Shown piece by piece: positions 1 through 13,600 of a stretch of 64,000 nt of DNA. The position numbers and the translations under genes were made by a program. The notes under the pieces are model-generated. The model ran no database searches, was not told the origin of the DNA, and was given only the letters and a program-made list of their open reading frames with translations. Each line of letters opens with the position of its first letter. Position 1 is the stretch's first letter. This DNA comes from Phoronis australis. Taxonomy: Eukaryota; Phoronida; Phoronidae. The stretch covers positions 1,539,671 through 1,603,670 of the forward strand of contig NMRA01000015.1 in the NCBI GenBank assembly GCA_002633005.1, given 5' to 3'.

Positions 1-234
1 TTCATTGGCAGCCACTTTACAGGAAAATGCCAATGGCTTCCTCATGAAACACTTGACTTTCACTCAAATGACCTTGTGAGATCCCGCCAACATTGCAACA
101 CAGCTGGGATACACATTCATAACTCACCACGGCTGATCACGGACATATACAAAGACACCCACTTGACACATCAGTTGAACCAAGATTTGTACCACAATGG
201 AGAACAACACAGGCAGCGACAGCAGATGACCCAA

Positions 235-575
235 AGGGGGTTGTGCTACCAAGGTGTTATAGGCAGCTGTGTGGCCCACTGTAATAGACAAAGGACTATC
301 TGATAAGCAATGACAAAAAGTAACCTAGGGGTCTGCTACCAATTTGTTGCAAGAAGCTGTGTGGACACTGTAATAGACAGGGGACTAGGGTAAACAATCA
401 CAGATCATGTAGGGGATGGTTTGTTACCCAGCTGCAGTAGACAACCGTGTGTCCTACTGCAATAGATAGGGTACTAGGGTAAGAACGACAGAAGATAATC
501 AAGGGGATTATCTGCTATCAACTTGTTATTGGCAGGCGTATGGGCCACTCAAATAGACAAGGTACTAAGTAAACA
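235..575. repeat. Degenerate ~105-bp tandem repeat, about four copies
   Basis: Successive blocks share the order 'gctacca..ttgtt..aggc..ctgtgtgg.c.ctg.aatagaca..g.actaggg'. Copies diverge clearly from each other, so the array is old. It lies in the region left of the last ATP13A exon in the window, presumably its intron; no coding exon is recognisable between 1 and 1696. Confidence 0.65.
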
Positions 576-699
576 ATAACACGGAGTAAAAACTGGTTTA
601 AGAAGTTATATGACTTAGTCACCATCATAAAGATGAAACAGACATGCTGTTTTAACAGGAAAAAACAAACTGTTCTACAGCAAATAGTGAAACCAGGTG

Positions 700-870
700 C
701 ATCAGAAATGTTGCAGACGCATAATTATCTAACATTTAATTTACTGCAGAGCTGCCCTACGTTCGATACCCTAAGGCGCCAGATATGGCCCAGTCTGGTG
801 GAACTCAAGGTAAAACTGTGGGGCCCCGACAGCATCATTGCGGCGAACTGCAGACTTCGCCCAAAAGACC
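700..870 (+). mobile_element. Possible non-LTR reverse-transcriptase C-terminal fragment
   Basis: Within an open frame (633-944), residues LLQSCPTFDTLRRQIWPSLV followed by KLWG resemble the tail after the RT domain in invertebrate non-LTR elements (a C-P-x-F...LR..WP....K.WG pattern). No RT catalytic motif is present and the rest of the frame is not recognisable, so at best this is a short relic. Confidence 0.35.
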
Positions 871-1696
871 AGACTGACTGTCTAAGCTACATGGCCGGGA
901 TCGCTGAAGAAGAATCTAACATTAATATACTTCCTATTGATTAACAGTGACTGAAACTTTACAAGAACTTACTCAAAAATGCCACTGTTGTCGTGACAAC
1001 CAGATCCAAGTATAAAAACTGTGTGTCACCAAGTTCTTGTTCAATCTGCAATAAAATAAGGTAATCGAAGAGAAATGAAACAAAACACTATTAACAATTC
1101 ACGTACAACCAAGTTTTACACGATCAAGTTCCCATGACAATCTGAATCTCATAAGAGTAACGTTACAAGATGGAGAAATTTCTGTTTGAAGGTGAAAAAG
1201 GAGCACAGTCAATCTGATACCGTTTGTAGTGCACAAGGTCTGAGCAGGTCTCAAGACCAAGACTACTGCACAAAACAACTGAGTTTATTTTATGAAATAT
1301 CTCCTATTGGTCATCAGGATCTTCACAGCAAAAGTTCCTTTCAAGAATATATAAAGAGACTTTTTTATTTGGTACAATAATTTTCCACTTATTTTGCACA
1401 AAAATGATAGTCAAAATTGTCATTTTTCCGTCTTTGAAAAACTGATTTACATTATATACTGCAAATAAGGGAAATTTACCAAAAATTGTTTAAAGACGTC
1501 TTCACAACATAAGCCATGCTAGTATTAGCCTAAAATTGTGGAGAAATTTTGACAAAATAAAAGTTCACTTGTCGGCCATATTGTGTGCTAAATAAATGAA
1601 GAAGTACCATAGTATATGGTGTACACATGTGACTACTGCAAACCACCGAGATGGTGTAAGGTAACTGACCAGTAGTGACACCAAGTGGTCACTTAC

Positions 1697-4600
1697 ATTG
1701 TAGAGAATGATGACAGAGATGAATTGGATCATACTGTACAAAGCCATGTACTTGAACACTCCAAAAGATGTGACTAGTGCAGCACGACCTTCTCTGAAAA
1801 ATCAAGACATTAAAACATGAATTAAACAAGTTACTGATAATACCTGGTATGTTTTGCTGGTTGATTGATGATGTCAGTTGCAAATTTTCACACAGAATGT
1901 GAACAAGAGCAACGCGGAGCGTTGATATGCACCCATCGTGTGCACTGCATATAGCACAGATACAAGGGATGATTACTATTTCAAGCATTTCGAAAAAATG
2001 GAGCATTATGCTAGTAATCATAAAATAGCCTCTATGGGGTGCATAGCAAGTCAGCAACACTCTCCTCAATAGGAACACACCTGCCAAGACAGGTGACACA
2101 ATGGTAGTCAGATAGGTCCAAACGTCGTCATCTGTCGTCACGTTCACAGAAATACACTTGCCAAATTTCACTAGATCCAGAAACAGCTGCATCGGAAAAA
2201 AAGCAAACTGCCACTAGGGGGTGCCACGGTAGTCAAACTATTCAAAATCATCAACCATGCTCTTCCCAACAGGAACAAATTTACCAGTTTTCTTAACAAT
2301 TTTTGGAGTGTTTGGCCAATAGAGAGATTGTCGTCAAAAACAAACTAAAACATATTAAAAAAATTGCTACTAGGAGGCGTACACTATGTCAAATCCATCT
2401 GAAAACGAAAAGTTGTCATCGTCATCACATCGTTAATAGACACCTATATAAAAAATTGCCACGGGGGGGGGGTTTACAGGTACTAGATTCGTACAAACAA
2501 CGTCATCATCTATTTTCACCTTCACACAAATACACATACCAAATTAACACAGATCCTGTAGAGCCACTGACGCTAAGAAAACAAAACTGTCACTAGGAGG
2601 CGCCACAGTAGCCAGAGCTGTTCAAAAATCATCATCAGCCATCTTCTTCCCAGAAAGAACATACGTCAATTTAGACAATAATCCTAGGAGTGGTTTGGCT
2701 GACAGAGAGGCAGACACCAAAAACAGATCAAAAATAATAAAAACAGCCACTTGGTGACGTGCACTACGTCAAATCTATCTGAAGACGAAAACATGCCATC
2801 CCCTCTCTAATCAAAATCTATTTGCCAAATTTCATAAGAATCCATCCAAGAACTCCAAAGATGCAGAGAATAATGAAAAAAAATACAATTGCAACAAGGG
2901 AGCACAGTGGTAGTTGGATCTGACCAAAAGTCGTCGTCACCAGTTGTCATCTTCACAAAAATACAATTGGCAAATTTAGCAAGATCTCGTGCTTTGATCA
3001 TGCTAAACTCAAGACTTCCAACACAACCATGTTGACAAGTCTACCATTTTAATGCTCACTGTTGTTTCTGTTCACTGGCTTCAATTTTCAGTGCAACCTT
3101 ATTTATGCTAAAACGTCTCCAGATTGGGGCATTTTCTAAAATATGGGATATCAAAACTGGGGCCGAAATTAAAATTCTTTGATTCGGAAGTTTGGGACAT
3201 GGGCGATTTTAGCATTCATTATGTTTCTCAAAATATTGGGCACTGGGTTTTGTATCAACATGATTGTTTGTCACAGACCATAATTCTTGAATTTGGGATG
3301 ACCAATACTGCATGTTGCTAAAATTTATTACAAACCCAGACCTTGCACAAAGTAATTAAATTTTCAATGTCTCAAACTCGAGAATTTTTACCATATCTAC
3401 CACAGTCAAACAACAATCGATTGCCTACCAAGAAGATAATTATATTAGGTTGTAAGCCTGCGTACTAACACGCCCCCTGTTGGCTATGCTTCTAGTAAAG
3501 CAGTAACTTACCTGACAACAGTAGGAACACACTGTATGTTGGGTGTCTTGGACGTGAACGGAGATGCAACGGATGCCTCAGCCTCTGACAGAGAGATGCC
3601 AGCATGAGCTGTCTTCAGAGCCTGTGGTGAAGTCAGCACAATTCTCAATAACATACATTACATGGAGACAAAGGTTGAACAGAATGGATGCCAGCATGAG
3701 CTGTCTTCAGAGCCTGTGGTGAAGTCAGCACAATTCTCAATAACATACATTACATGGAGACAAAGGTTGAACAGAATGGATGGCATGATTCAATAGAGAT
3801 AGTTTTGTTCAGAACATGTTGAAACTAGGGACTATTTTATTGACACTTACTGCTAATACTTTCACCACATCCACAAGCACAGTGCTCTCAGTACAGTGTG
3901 CACACTTATCTTCACAGCACACTTCACGTGCGTACTCATCAATACAGCTGTATCACTTATCCAACACTTCAAATCATACATTCCTCAAAACACAGTTCTA
4001 GACATCATTTTAGGAAAAATGACCCAATATAACCGTTTAGCTAATGGCAAATGACTCATTAAGCTAACATCTGCATTCTTATGGTATTACGCATTCCAGT
4101 TGAACACAGATATTGTTGTGAAACAACTGATAAAAACTAATGTGCATATAATCGAAACAGAACATCAGTTTCATTGATAGGGGTACTCGGAACACAGCGA
4201 AAACATATTGAACAATTGATTTGCGCGAATGAATAAAAAATGCAATCATGTAAGGACCACCCACAAATGCAGGTACTCTAAACTGACCCGAATATTTGAC
4301 CCACATCGACATTTTATTCTAAAATGAACACCAGACTTTGTACCCATACCAACATTACTCCAAATGCACTTAACCCAGTCATTAGCCCTGTTCCCACACT
4401 TAACCCAGTCATTAGCCCTGTTCCCACACTTAACCCAGTCATTAGCCCTGTTCCCACACTTAACCCACAGTCACTAGCCCTGTCCCCACACTTAACCCAN
4501 NNNNNNNNNNNNNNNNNNNNNNNNNNNNNNNNNNNNNNNNNNNNNNNNNNNNNNNNNNNNNNNNNNNNNNNNNNNNNNNNNNNNNNNNNNNNNNNNNNNN

Positions 4601-7600
4601 NNNNNNNNNNNNNNNNNNNNNNNNNNNNNNNNNNNNNNNNNNNNNNNNNNNNNNNNNNNNNNNNNNNNNNNNNNNNNNNNNNNNNNNNNNNNNNNNNNNN
4701 NNNNNNNNNNNNNNNNNNNNNNNNNNNNNNNNNNNNNNNNNNNNNNNNNNNNNNNNNNNNNNNNNNNNNNNNNNNNNNNNNNNNNNNNNNNNNNNNNNNN
4801 NNNNNNNNNNNNNNNNNNNNNNNNNNNNNNNNNNNNNNNNNNNNNNNNNNNNNNNNNNNNNNNNNNNNNNNNNNNNNNNNNNNNNNNNNNNNNNNNNNNN
4901 NNNNNNNNNNNNNNNNNNNNNNNNNNNNNNNNNNNNNNNNNNNNNNNNNNNNNNNNNNNNNNNNNNNNNNNNNNNNNNNNNNNNNNNNNNNNNNNNNNNN
5001 NNNNNNNNNNNNNNNNNNNNNNNNNNNNNNNNNNNNNNNNNNNNNNNNNNNNNNNNNNNNNNNNNNNNNNNNNNNNNNNNNNNNNNNNNNNNNNNNNNNN
5101 NNNNNNNNNNNNNNNNNNNNNNNNNNNNNNNNNNNNNNNNNNCCCTGTCCCCACACTTAACCCAGTCACTAGCCCTGTCCCCACACTTACCTCACAGTCA
5201 CTAGCCCTGTCCCCACACTTAACCCACAGTCACTAGCCCTGACCCCACACTTAACCCACAGTCATTAGCCCTGTCCCCATACTTACCCCACAGTCATTAG
5301 CCCCGTCCCCACACATCCCCACAGTATAGTTCATTTCCTGTAGCTCTTCAACCAACTGAGACTTCTGATCTGGCGACATTCTGGCAAAAACTGTACCGCG
5401 AACACACAGCTGCAAGGAACAACGAACACTCACTAGCTTTCAAAATAAGTGTGTGTTCAAATACCAGGCTTAGTACTAGTTAAGCTATTGGGTTGGGACA
5501 CATACATATTTCTAAGACAAGCCATGCCTGATTCAATTTGACAGAAGAAATAATTCCAGAAAGTGATTTAACATCCCGGCTGGAGGGAAGCTATTTCGCA
5601 ATTTTTTGGGGAATTAAACCATGATCTTAAACCTGTTTTATCAAGTTTGCAGATTTGCAGGTCTCGAAGTGTGCATAGACTTATTTTAAGATAATTGTTA
5701 ACCTTTGGTGTTTTTTCCCACATTACAATATTAACATATTGCATAAAATAACACCTATATTTTTCACTGCTACTCAAAGCAATTCCTTAAATGTGTTATT
5801 TATGCACCAAGAGAGACCATTTCAATTGATTCCAATCATGTAACAAATCTTCATAAGAAATTTTCTCGTCTGCTGATTTTCGACTCTTTTATCAGTTTTG
5901 AACATCAATATCTCTTTAGTGCGAGGATCGAATCACTTGAAATTTTACACACCTACTTTATGGTCTATGGTTGACGGAACGGCATCTTTGATTTTTGATC
6001 TTCCTTTGAACAACGGAGATATTGGTAGCCAAAAATGAAGGTAAAGTGTTTTTTAAAGAAGGACTTTGATGGCTGATATCTCAGTTATTTGAGTATAACT
6101 CACAAATCTGTGTCACGGTTCCTAATATATTGACAACAAAAATATATAGTTCGAACACAAAGTTTCCCAAAAATTTTATGGGAAAAAATGAGATTTTCAA
6201 TTGCTGAGGATTCAAAGAGTAATACTTTTACAACATGAAAAAAGATGACAAAATGCACAGGGACTTCATGAAAGTTGGCAATTACGACAAAATGTGCAGG
6301 GACCTCATGAAAGTGGACAATTACGACAAAATGTACAAGGACTTCATGAAAGGTGACAATTACGACAAAATAATATGTAGGTGTTCTCTCACAACTGCCA
6401 AAGCGTCATCAGGGGGTACACAAGTAAACAAAGCACTCACATCATAGGAAGTAATGCTCTCATCTTCTTCCACCACTAGGTTTTCTATGTACTTAACGAA
6501 TGACTGAGTGTTCTTAACATGGTGTTGAGACAGGCCAACCAGGGGCGAAATGATTCTCGAAATAAATTTAGCGATGTTGTAAGTGACAGAACCAATACAG
6601 CTTACGATCGGTCTAACCAGTATAGGTTCTGGTTTATGTAATTTGGGCAACCCATAGAAAGCTGGATGATGTCAAAATTCTGGATAGAGAGGAAAATTGG
6701 TTCAGGAGAGGGGTCAAGGAATCAATTTACGAAAGAGTGAAGAATCATAGCTTAAATAGACAAGGGGACCTGAGGTTTCTGTTGCCAAGAACATGGGATA
6801 GGGCACTAAAGAGTATCCCGCACAAACTGTGCTGTCGACCACATGATGAGTCACGTGACATCTCAGTGGCCTGCCGAAGTCCTCGAGGGGAGGACGTAAC
6901 GTAGCCAACTCAATCTTAAGTGCAGTAATTGATTTAATTTTCTACAAACTCAACTGAATGACTGAAAGTATTCATAGCATTATTATACAGGGACTTCATG
7001 AAAGTTGTCAATTACCTTAAAACAAACAAAAAACTTTAAAGGAACTATTAGCGTGAGATTTAAATTCAAAATTTATGGAAAATTGAAAACTAAGATGTGC
7101 AACAACAATTAAGTATTTGATGAACTCACTTTCTGCATGAGTTCTGGAAAGTACCGTTTGACCACATCATAAGATTTTCCATTGATGGCGAAGTGATAAG
7201 ACGACCTCGGGTCTTCTATCATAACTGTCTGGTATGTCACCACGTCACACTCATTTCCAGTATCTGAGTCGCTGTCGTGGCCACTCTCGGCATACTCCCA
7301 GCTGATTTGTGCAGGATGATCACCATCAGGTGGCGCTGCGTTCACCATGATGACACGGTCCTTAGGTTGAATCATCCTACACTCCCTCGCCACACTCACA
7401 GCTGTCAACATGTTGTCTCCTGACAAACATTCATCAATCAGTCTATATCTAACACCAGAATGCATTCACAATATTCAATGACTTACTGAGTTGTACACTA
7501 CTACTAACTATACACATATCTAGGCTTGAAAAGAACTGAAACAAATTTTTACTGCTGAAGGTTGTCATTTTTTCAGCCAAAAGTAATATTTCTGTTGGTT

Positions 7601-10600
7601 GAATGGGGCAAGTTAGTTCTAAGATCAAACACTAGATGGTGTTACTACAGTAACTAGTGAATTGCAGCTTCAGCTTGAAGAACAAGGATACCATCAGTAC
7701 AGCAGTATTACTATTGCACAGCACTAACCAGTGACCATGACAGTACGTATGTCAGCCATCTGAAGTTGATGTATAATGGATGTAGTCACAGGCTTCAATG
7801 TGTTCTGCATGATGAGGAAACCGAGGAACCTTAAGTCACACTCTATTTGGTCCCTGAGAAAATAAACAGACAACTTCATGGTAACCATATAACTACCCAG
7901 CACAGTCTACTTTGTGGCAACTTCTTCACATGCCTGTTTTCCAAGCTATCATGCAGAAAATACAAGGATCGTGAGCACAAGGTGCTGCCTCCTGGTGTCC
8001 ATAGTTGAAACTGCTGGGTCAGGAGATCTGACACCTTTATTCAAGATTTCAAAAACAGTGCAGAATGTATATTGTGAATCAACAAAAAACAACACAACAA
8101 TATACCCAACCTCATTCAAAATCTAATTCTTCTGTTTCTATTTTTAATTGCTCCAACCGTTATCAAAACAACTTAAAATAATGTTACAATAGAGACACTG
8201 TTCAATACCTAGTGACACTAACCTATGGATCTTCTGTGCTTGATGCCATGCCAGTTTGGAGTCGAGAGGTTTCCAAGCCACAGCAATCACCCTGAGGCCT
8301 TGAAGTGTGTACCGGTGGAGAACCTCATGGAAGTCTTCTGGAACTGAAGACAGGAAACAGTTTCAATTTGCACAAAAGAGGTTGGGCAGGATTCAGCTCA
8401 AATCATGTTCAATAAATCAGATAAAAAGAAACAATAGCCTCTTGAAATAAAAAAACATTCATTATGGAATACTTGCAGCAGCACAACAATGGCAAATTTA
8501 GGAGGGGGACCAGGGGACCTGCCACCCCCCTTGCCTGCCGACAAAAATAAATAGTAACAATGACACAGAAATAAATTCTGGCAAGTACTATGTGGCAGCT
8601 TATCGTGGGCATGTACTTGTGTGTGTAAGAGGGGGCACAGATATGTTGTTCTGCTCTCATGATATCCTAGATCCACCACTGGCATACCAACATTGCTTCA
8701 ATGGCTTTTTATTATTGATGACGGCGATTTGCTGATGACAAGCAACAAAGTGTTTGACAATAAAATAACAAGCTAAAACCTGGTGGCTTCCAACATACAT
8801 AGCTACGTTCTCATGACTATGACTCAGGTACTCAAGAGCTCCAACTGTGTGACCTGTGGATGTCTAATGCAGCCCAAGCATTGGGCAGTCTTCAATCGTC
8901 TTCTTAAACAGTTACGATCTTAAATGACAAAATGAAAACATTCCCTCCACCGAGACCCAGCAGAACAGTAGGGGGTGGAGGTAGCTCGAGCAGAATATCA
9001 CATCAAGAGCCTCATCCTCAAGACAAATGATCCAGGCCTTGCTCAGACAGATGACCAAGGCCCTGTCCAGTCAGATGACCAGGGCCCTGTCCAGACAGAT
9101 GACCAAGGCCCTGTCCAGACAGATGACCAGGGCCCTGTCCAGACAGATGACCAGGCCCTGTCCATACAGATGACCAAGGTCCTGTCCAGACAGATGGCCA
9201 AGGCCCTGTCCAGACAGATGACCAGGGCCCTGTCTACGTTTTTTCTGCACTTTCAAAAATTAGTTAAGATACTTCTATAGTTTTCCTTTCCACACAAATA
9301 CGCCAATCTGATGGAACTTTTTTCCTTTTCCTTTTCGAAAAGTTTTCTGTTAACACAAATATGCAAATATGGCCAGGATGACAGCATTTTTGAAAGTTGC
9401 GAGTGCAGCGAATGGTGCGTTTTCACAAAAAAATCCGTTTTCAAGACTGGTTTCAAAAAGTTGTGTTTGATGTTGTTGATGTTGCCAGTGGATACACCAA
9501 GACAGAGTGCACATTGTTAAGAAAGAGATACCATTTCAAAATCTTGTGGATGGTACCTGAATAAGCTATTTACCTGTAGTTGGGAGACAGAGGGACGCTA
9601 CTTTCTCAGGTGCCCCCTTGGTGTAGAGATCCATGTGAGTTTCACCCAGGGTACGCGTAATGACACTCATGCGTTGTAGAGAAGAAGAAAAGGTGAATTG
9701 ACGAACTACACCAATCTCGTATGGAGTCTAGAAAGTGATTGAAAAATGCTGCCTTTAATTACAGGACTCATTTACATAAAATCTACATAATCCAGAGAAG
9801 CATGAGTTTGTTTTTCACTTAACTTGAATAAAGTTCAGCGGTATCGTCATTTTAGTTCGAGCACTCAGCCATCAGATTAAATTTGACTTAAAGTGCCAGC
9901 TTTACTGTATTATAACAAACTTTTTATGTACATTTCAAACAAAGCAACATGAGACAGAACAGTTTGTTTCAGCTGTCTGCTTAGCACTGTAGAAACAAAT
10001 TTTGAAGCAGGACATAAGTTTTGGTAATTTTTACAGCACTTCCTCAGTTATTGAATAACAGTCAATATATTTTTCTGCTTTTAGCTGGATATCCAGATAC
10101 GAAAATGAGAATTTCCAAAGTCGTTTTATCGTAACCGAATATCACAAATCATTATAACAATTAAAATATTCAAACATAAAATTTTCTAGAATGATCATTT
10201 TTGTTGAAAAATACAATATTCCAGTTTTCTGCTACACTATGTACTAAATAGGTAAAGATTTAGAACTGTTAGTTAAATCTGAAACATGAATGAGGTAAAA
10301 AACACATGGCATACAAGGGGATGCTTGCAAGAAGTAGGTCTTGTATGCAGTTGAATGTAGGTATGGATCCATGCAAGTGAACCCATGCATGGTCACATTG
10401 TACCAAAAGACGGCAGCACAAGATGTATACGTGTCAACACTGTCTCAACAGATGGCAGCACTAGGTACACAGACACAAGCAGACAACATTATATAATGAA
10501 CACATCAGGCAATACTGGCCCACTGTGCACCTTGTCAGTTGCCGCGTATGAGTCACGCGAACAGGGACGTACGATAGTCGGCATGATACTGTCAAAATGT

Positions 10601-13600
10601 CTGGTCTCCTGTCTTGTCTCTTCCAACGTCTACGAGAGAAAAACCAGACAGTTTACGCCCTCGGGTATGTACTGGCTCCAAAAGGGGGAGGAAAACAACA
10701 GAGAAGAGCAACGTGTACAGACAGTTGTGAGTAAAGGGTAAAGAACAACAAAGCAAGAACAAAAGCAACAAAGGGTTTTCAAGCAAGCAGCAGATCAACA
10801 TAACCAGTACTGGCAGGACATCCTGTGCAGTGCTTCAAACAGAAATATATCAGATTAGTGGAGGTTAATCTTTGCAGAGGATATTCAGAGAACTTCATTT
10901 GGTCCCTGGTTTTGACACATGCAATTAGAAAAGTGAAACGGCTGTGATAAAAAAATCAAAACAAAGGGTTCCGCACCATACATGAACCAGAACAGTGGTT
11001 TTCAAAGATTGTGCTGCATGGGGCTTCTAAGGCACATTCTAGTTTCCAATTAATGGTGGTTTGAACAATGAAAAAGAAATCAATTTTCATTCACATTCAA
11101 TTTGACTTTCCACTTTTACTGTGATTGGTTAGGGGTTGCAATTTCAATTCCTTAAATAGAAAAGGCCTGTTTAAAACCTGCACAAGTTGCCAGCATCGGT
11201 GTTATGGCACGGGGGAAGCATGCTTCACCTGACTGTCCAACAGATGGCAGGAGTACATGCTATCATTTGTTGGCGGACGTACAACAGTCGGCATGAGACT
11301 GTCAAAGCGTGATGTATCATCAGATGGCTCCTCAAGCACCTACACCCAGCAAAGAAATAAAACCAAATCAAAGTATTACCTCTGTGCATAAAAGACATGA
11401 ACACTGTATATGTCCAAAGGACAAACACTATGTGTTCAATACATAAGCAATAAGTACTCAACCCATGAACACTGTGCACTTTACACAAGAACACAGTATG
11501 TTCAATCCAAGACCACTGTTCATTGTGTGAACAGCTTGTGCTGAACCTACTTCCATTGCGTTCTCAAAACACGAATACTGTGTTTTCAATATAGGAACAC
11601 TATAAGCTCATTATATCAACACAGTGTGCCCAACACATTAACTCTGTGAGCACATGAACACTGTATGTTAAATCAAACATTTGAACACTACGCTCAGTAC
11701 AAAAACAAGCAAAGCGTGACTTGTTAAACACCATAAAATTACGAAAAAGCAATCTCGACTGATAAAAATCGTTTTCAGACAGAAAAATTGAAGCCCAATA
11801 CAGAACAAACTAATCTACATAGAAAGTCACAATGTAAGCAAATAGAATAATGTTGTTCCTGAGACGAAAAGATGAACTAACACACAAAGACTTAAAGAAT
11901 GAAATAAGAAATAAAGGCCGAGACCACAACATTAACAATTCAATACAAATACAATGTACAAATACAACATCAGAGACAAGTGTGAATCAAGTATTTCAGA
12001 AAGCCTGTCTTAATAATCAACATTAATTTAAAGAAAATGTTAACCTGAAGAACACGAATTGAAAATGAATATGGCAACATAAAATTTCCACAAGACCAGT
12101 CACCGTTAATAAACAAGCTTAAGATATCACTAAATACAATATCTAAGTTAAGATATCACTAAGTTAAGATATCACTAAATACAATTATATATCTAAGTTA
12201 AGATATCACTAAGTACAATATCTAAGTGAAGATATCACTAAATACAATATCTAAGTTAAGATATCACTAAGTACAATATCTAAGTTAAGATATCACTAAA
12301 TACAATATCTAAGTCTGATGCATTTCAACCAATGAACTTACCCAGTTTGTGGACAAAAACATTTTTAAATCCAGTGGGTCACCAGAAAGTTTCCCAGAAA
12401 TTCTTGTCAGCGAATGACATGTTGCCATGGCAGCAAGAAATGGCCCCCTGGGCAATTCTGATGTGTCTTGAAAGTTATGCAGGAATCTTCAATGAAAGAA
12501 GGTATAGACATGAACACAGGAAAGATCAGTCTAAGCAGGGTTTGATTTGGTGACCTGTAGGTCACAAATACCATCTCAGATTTTGTTTGTCGAAATGACA
12601 ATAACCTCAGGGCCCCGATCCTGTTTGTCTGGTTGAGTAAGTGTGCATGGGATATTGGGCCGAAACGAGAAATTATATTACAAGACTATTAAAAATATAA
12701 AAATAAGGACAATGATAAAGTAATTTTAATAAAAATGTAAAACACAAGCGTACAATGTCCAGCTGGTGAATGACCAATAGCGAAAAACGCGGAAATTTTT
12801 ACGGCCCGAAACATGCGTGCAGCCAGCCTTGAAAAAGTCGGTGTCGAACTTTTGTCAAAAAAAATCGGGAGGACTAAAAAAAAAAAACGGTACCACCTCT
12901 GGAAGCGTGTCTGCTTCTGTCTTAGCTCCTCCGCTTCTCCCGCCTCCAAACATTTTTGGCTGCAGAGTCGTAGTATTTGTCACCGCGGTTTACAATCACA
13001 CGAGCCGCCATTGAGGAAATCCGCCACGCTATCCCAGATGCCCCGACAATGTTGACAATTTACGTTCCTCCGAAACATAAAGAGCAACTTCCGCTTTTCG
13101 AGGTGAAAGTCGTCGGCAACGCGGCGGTAAGAAAGAAATTTGCCGCGGAAATTTTATATCAAATCCGATTTTTTTACGCGGAAATATAATAAAATACGCG
13201 GACAGAACATTTGAAAACAGCGGAAATCCGCGTTTCCGTGGAAAATTCCAAGCCCTGATACAAACAAATATCAAGTACAATATTAAGGTACTGTACATAA
13301 CCTACCTTCTGCCCTGAAGTGGTACAACACCCAACAAATCCAGGCCATCTTCAGTTAGTGTACCCGTCTGTCAACACAGGAACACATTAACATAATTTAT
13401 AAAGAGCATGGTAACATTCTTCATTTCAAGACAGTCTCTAAAGTTTGGGACAGTCTCTAAAATTTGGGACACCAAAATTCAAGTCAAAATTGAATTTTCT
13501 TGATTACGAAGATTGGGACGTGTGTGATTTATGACATTCATCATACATTATAACTTGCATTAGTTGAACACTCAGCTTGGACAAGTTCCCATAAGCTGTT

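Noticed and set aside
1689-2192. Minus-strand ORF extending the M5 exon upstream
   Set aside because: Only 1697-1793 matches the family. The acceptor at 1794-1796 ends the exon and the rest is the dispersed CACTAGGGGG repeat.
4314-5184. Long ORFs with [10 protein letters not shown] / NPVISPVPT repeats
   Set aside because: Mostly N gap plus the 30-bp minisatellite.
8975-9280. Repetitive ORF with QTDDQGPV units
   Set aside because: A 24-bp minisatellite in an intron; both strands are open for the same periodic reason.
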